From: an uncultured Acidimicrobiaceae bacterium
Lineage (GTDB): Bacteria; Actinomycetota; Acidimicrobiia; Acidimicrobiales; RAAP-2
NCBI GenBank assembly: GCA_903894295.1
Contig: CAITPI010000112.1
Span: 1-64,000 of the forward strand
Reading direction: 5' to 3'
DNA length: 64,000 nucleotides
Shown piece after piece: positions 61,453 through 64,000 of this stretch. The notes under the pieces are model-generated. The model made no database searches and had not been told where the DNA came from. It saw only the letters and a list, made by a program, of their open reading frames with translations. How positions within the stretch are numbered: the first letter of the stretch is position 1; every line of letters begins with the position of its first letter. The translations under genes and the position numbers were made by a program.

Positions 61453-62499
61453 ATGACCACGTCTGCGCTCCGGTCGCCCGACAACCGCCCGATCCGCCGG
61501 GTGCTTGGCATCGAGACCAGTTGTGACGACACGGCGGCCTCGGTGGTGGACGACGGGGTGACCATCGTCTCCTCGGTGGTCTCCAGCCAGATCGACCTGC
61601 ACGCCACCTACGGTGGCGTGGTGCCCGAACTGGCGGGCCGGGCCCACCTGGAACTGCTGACCCCGGTGATCGCCGACGCGCTGGCCCGGGCCGGGTCGGA
61701 CGAGACCGGACGCGGCATCGACGCCATCTGCGTGACCCACGGTCCCGGCCTGGTGGGCTCGTTGCTGGTGGGGGTGTCCGAGGCCAAGGCGCTGGCCATG
61801 GCCTGGGGCGTTCCCTTTGTCGGGGTGAACCACCTGGAAGCCCATCTGTTCGCCTCGATGCTGGAGCAGCCCGATCTCGGCTGGCCGCTGGTGGTCCTTC
61901 TGGTTTCGGGGGGCCACTCGATGGTGGTGGAGGTGACCGAACCCGGCCGCTACCGCGTGCTCGGCGGCACCATCGACGATGCCGCCGGCGAAGCGTTCGA
62001 CAAGGTGGCCCGGTATCTGGGACTTGGCTATCCCGGCGGCCCGGTCATCGACCGGCTGGCCCGGGAGGGTGACCCGAAGGCGTTCAACTTCCCCCGGTCC
62101 CTGCCCGGTGACGGGTATGACTTCTCCTTTTCGGGCCTCAAGACGTCGGTCATCAACACGGTGCGCAAGAACCCGGAGGCGGCCACCGCCGACGTGGCCG
62201 CCTCGTTCCAGCAGGCCGTGGTCGACGTTCTGGTCACCCGGGCCACCGCCGCCGCCGAAGAGGTCGGGGCCAGGGCCATCTGCCTGGCCGGTGGAGTGGC
62301 CGCCAACTCGCAACTGCGCGAGGCGGTGGCCGAGGTGGCCGCCGGTCTTGGCATCGGGGCGTTCCTGCCGAGTCGTTCGCTCTGCACCGACAACGCCGCC
62401 ATGGTGGCCGCCGCCGGCTACTGGCGCCTCCACCACGGCGACACCAGTGGACTCGACCTCGGGGTCGATCCCAACCTCCGTCTGGTCCCGCTGGCCTGA
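61453..62499 (+). CDS. tsaD: tRNA N6-adenosine threonylcarbamoyltransferase TsaD
   Basis: TsaD transfers the threonylcarbamoyl group to A37 of ANN-decoding tRNAs. The 348 residues carry a short lead, then VLGIETSCDDTAASVVDDG, VVPELAGRAHLELL, THGPGLVGSLLVGVSEAKAL, the metal-binding His127-x3-His131 in NHLEAHLF, SGGHSMVVEV, FDKVARYLGLGYPGG and the late LAGGVAANSQLR. The family is normally in the tsaE-tsaB-rimI-tsaD order; here a minus-strand module of about 1.3 kb lies between rimI and tsaD. Confidence 0.95.
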   Translation: MTTSALRSPDNRPIRRVLGIETSCDDTAASVVDDGVTIVSSVVSSQIDLHATYGGVVPELAGRAHLELLTPVIADALARAGSDETGRGIDAICVTHGPGLVGSLLVGVSEAKALAMAWGVPFVGVNHLEAHLFASMLEQPDLGWPLVVLLVSGGHSMVVEVTEPGRYRVLGGTIDDAAGEAFDKVARYLGLGYPGGPVIDRLAREGDPKAFNFPRSLPGDGYDFSFSGLKTSVINTVRKNPEAATADVAASFQQAVVDVLVTRATAAAEEVGARAICLAGGVAANSQLREAVAEVAAGLGIGAFLPSRSLCTDNAAMVAAAGYWRLHHGDTSGLDLGVDPNLRLVPLA

Positions 62500-62555
62500 T
62501 TGCCCGGTTTTTTGCCGGACCGATACCGCCCTGAACAGGAGTTTTGTCTCTTCCG

Positions 62556-62582
62556 TTGGCACTCTCGGGGGGTGTTTGCCAA
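62556..62582. promoter_or_regulatory. CIRCE-like repeat, degenerate upstream copy
   Basis: TTGGCACTC, a 9-bp spacer and GTTTGCCAA have the same arm length and spacing as CIRCE; six of nine arm positions pair. It overlaps the -35 box of the groES promoter. Confidence 0.5.
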
Positions 62583-62604
62583 GTAGGCTCCGGCCCACTA
62601 TCAT
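62576..62604 (+). promoter_or_regulatory. groES-groEL promoter
   Basis: TTGCCA (62576-62581), a 17-nt spacer and TATCAT (62599-62604) place the transcript start near 62611, inside the downstream CIRCE element. Confidence 0.65.
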
Positions 62605-62630
62605 TAGCAGTCTCATACCTCGACTGCTAA
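62604..62630. promoter_or_regulatory. CIRCE element (HrcA operator)
   Basis: TTAGCAGTC, a 9-bp spacer and GACTGCTAA form a perfect inverted repeat. The consensus is TTAGCACTC-N9-GAGTGCTAA; one symmetric position differs in each arm. It lies over the transcript start of groES, the standard place for HrcA repression released by heat shock. No HAIR (HspR) sequence was seen. Confidence 0.85.
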
Positions 62631-62655
62631 CTGCGAGCCAATAGGAGGCCCACAC

Positions 62656-64000
<1,345 letters not shown>

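Overview
This window reads as the core informational region of a high-GC Gram-positive genome, most likely an actinobacterium and plausibly of the class Acidimicrobiia. That placement is an inference. It rests on the high GC content, many GTG starts and one TTG start, an actinobacterial-type L10 leader RNA, zinc-type S14, S4 and L36, a MptA/MptB-type polyprenol-phosphomannose mannosyltransferase, and many genes that appear to be transcribed without a leader (a TANNNT -10 box 6-8 nt before the start codon). No rRNA, CRISPR array or prophage was seen. The only mobile-element trace is a TnpB-like N-terminus cut by the left edge.

Layout. (1) 1-12,400: a mixed metabolic region of short, mostly single-gene units: TnpB fragment, asd, phoU, a type II NADH dehydrogenase, rmuC, an unknown anchored protein, citrate synthase, TesB thioesterase, a GH1 glycosidase, a GtrA-family protein, an FTR1-like membrane protein and yajQ. 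(2) 12,295-15,692: tRNA-Tyr, an MptB-like glycosyltransferase with a promoter and about 220-nt leader, a GNAT acetyltransferase, then tRNA-Thr, tRNA-Met, rpmG and tRNA-Trp. (3) 15,729-51,087: an almost unbroken transcription and translation supercluster: secE-nusG-rplKA-rplJL-rpoBC-rpsLG-fusA-tuf-rpsJ-rplCDWB-rpsS-rplV-rpsC-rplP-rpmC-rpsQ-rplNXE-rpsN-rpsH-rplFR-rpsE-rpmD-rplO-secY-adk-map-infA-rpmJ-rpsMKD-rpoA-rplQ-truA-rplM-rpsI. (4) 51,091-60,142: cell-wall and housekeeping genes glmM, glmS, acpS, nnr, alr, udg, tsaE, tsaB, rimI. (5) 60,151-61,412: a divergent minus-strand module of a CsoR/CstR-family repressor, a DsbA/FrnE-like protein with one active-site cysteine and a 51-residue cysteine-rich protein, with two near-identical operator palindromes. 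(6) 61,453-64,000: tsaD, then groES and the start of groEL behind two CIRCE-type repeats.

The supercluster is divided by recognisable promoters: before rplJ, two before rpoB, one before rpsL, a near-consensus one between rpsJ and rplC, one before infA and one before rplM. Several are followed by long leaders with strong hairpins. The rplC leader (about 255 nt) and the infA leader (about 195 nt) share a hairpin with an 8-bp stem and a UNCG loop, followed by a conserved purine-rich tail; this looks like an undescribed regulatory RNA motif. Ribosomal proteins L10, L4, L22, S3 and L29, and NusG, carry long acidic Asp/Glu/Thr/Ala tails not usual for their families. infA appears to start with CTG.

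Functionally the window couples RNA polymerase, elongation factors, ribosome assembly and protein secretion with t6A tRNA modification (tsaBDE), amino-sugar and D-alanine supply for peptidoglycan, and the GroE chaperonin. The most likely undescribed system is the CstR-like regulon at 60,151-61,412: a predicted reactive-sulfur or metal sensor controlling a monothiol DsbA-like protein and a small Cys-rich, probably metal-binding protein.
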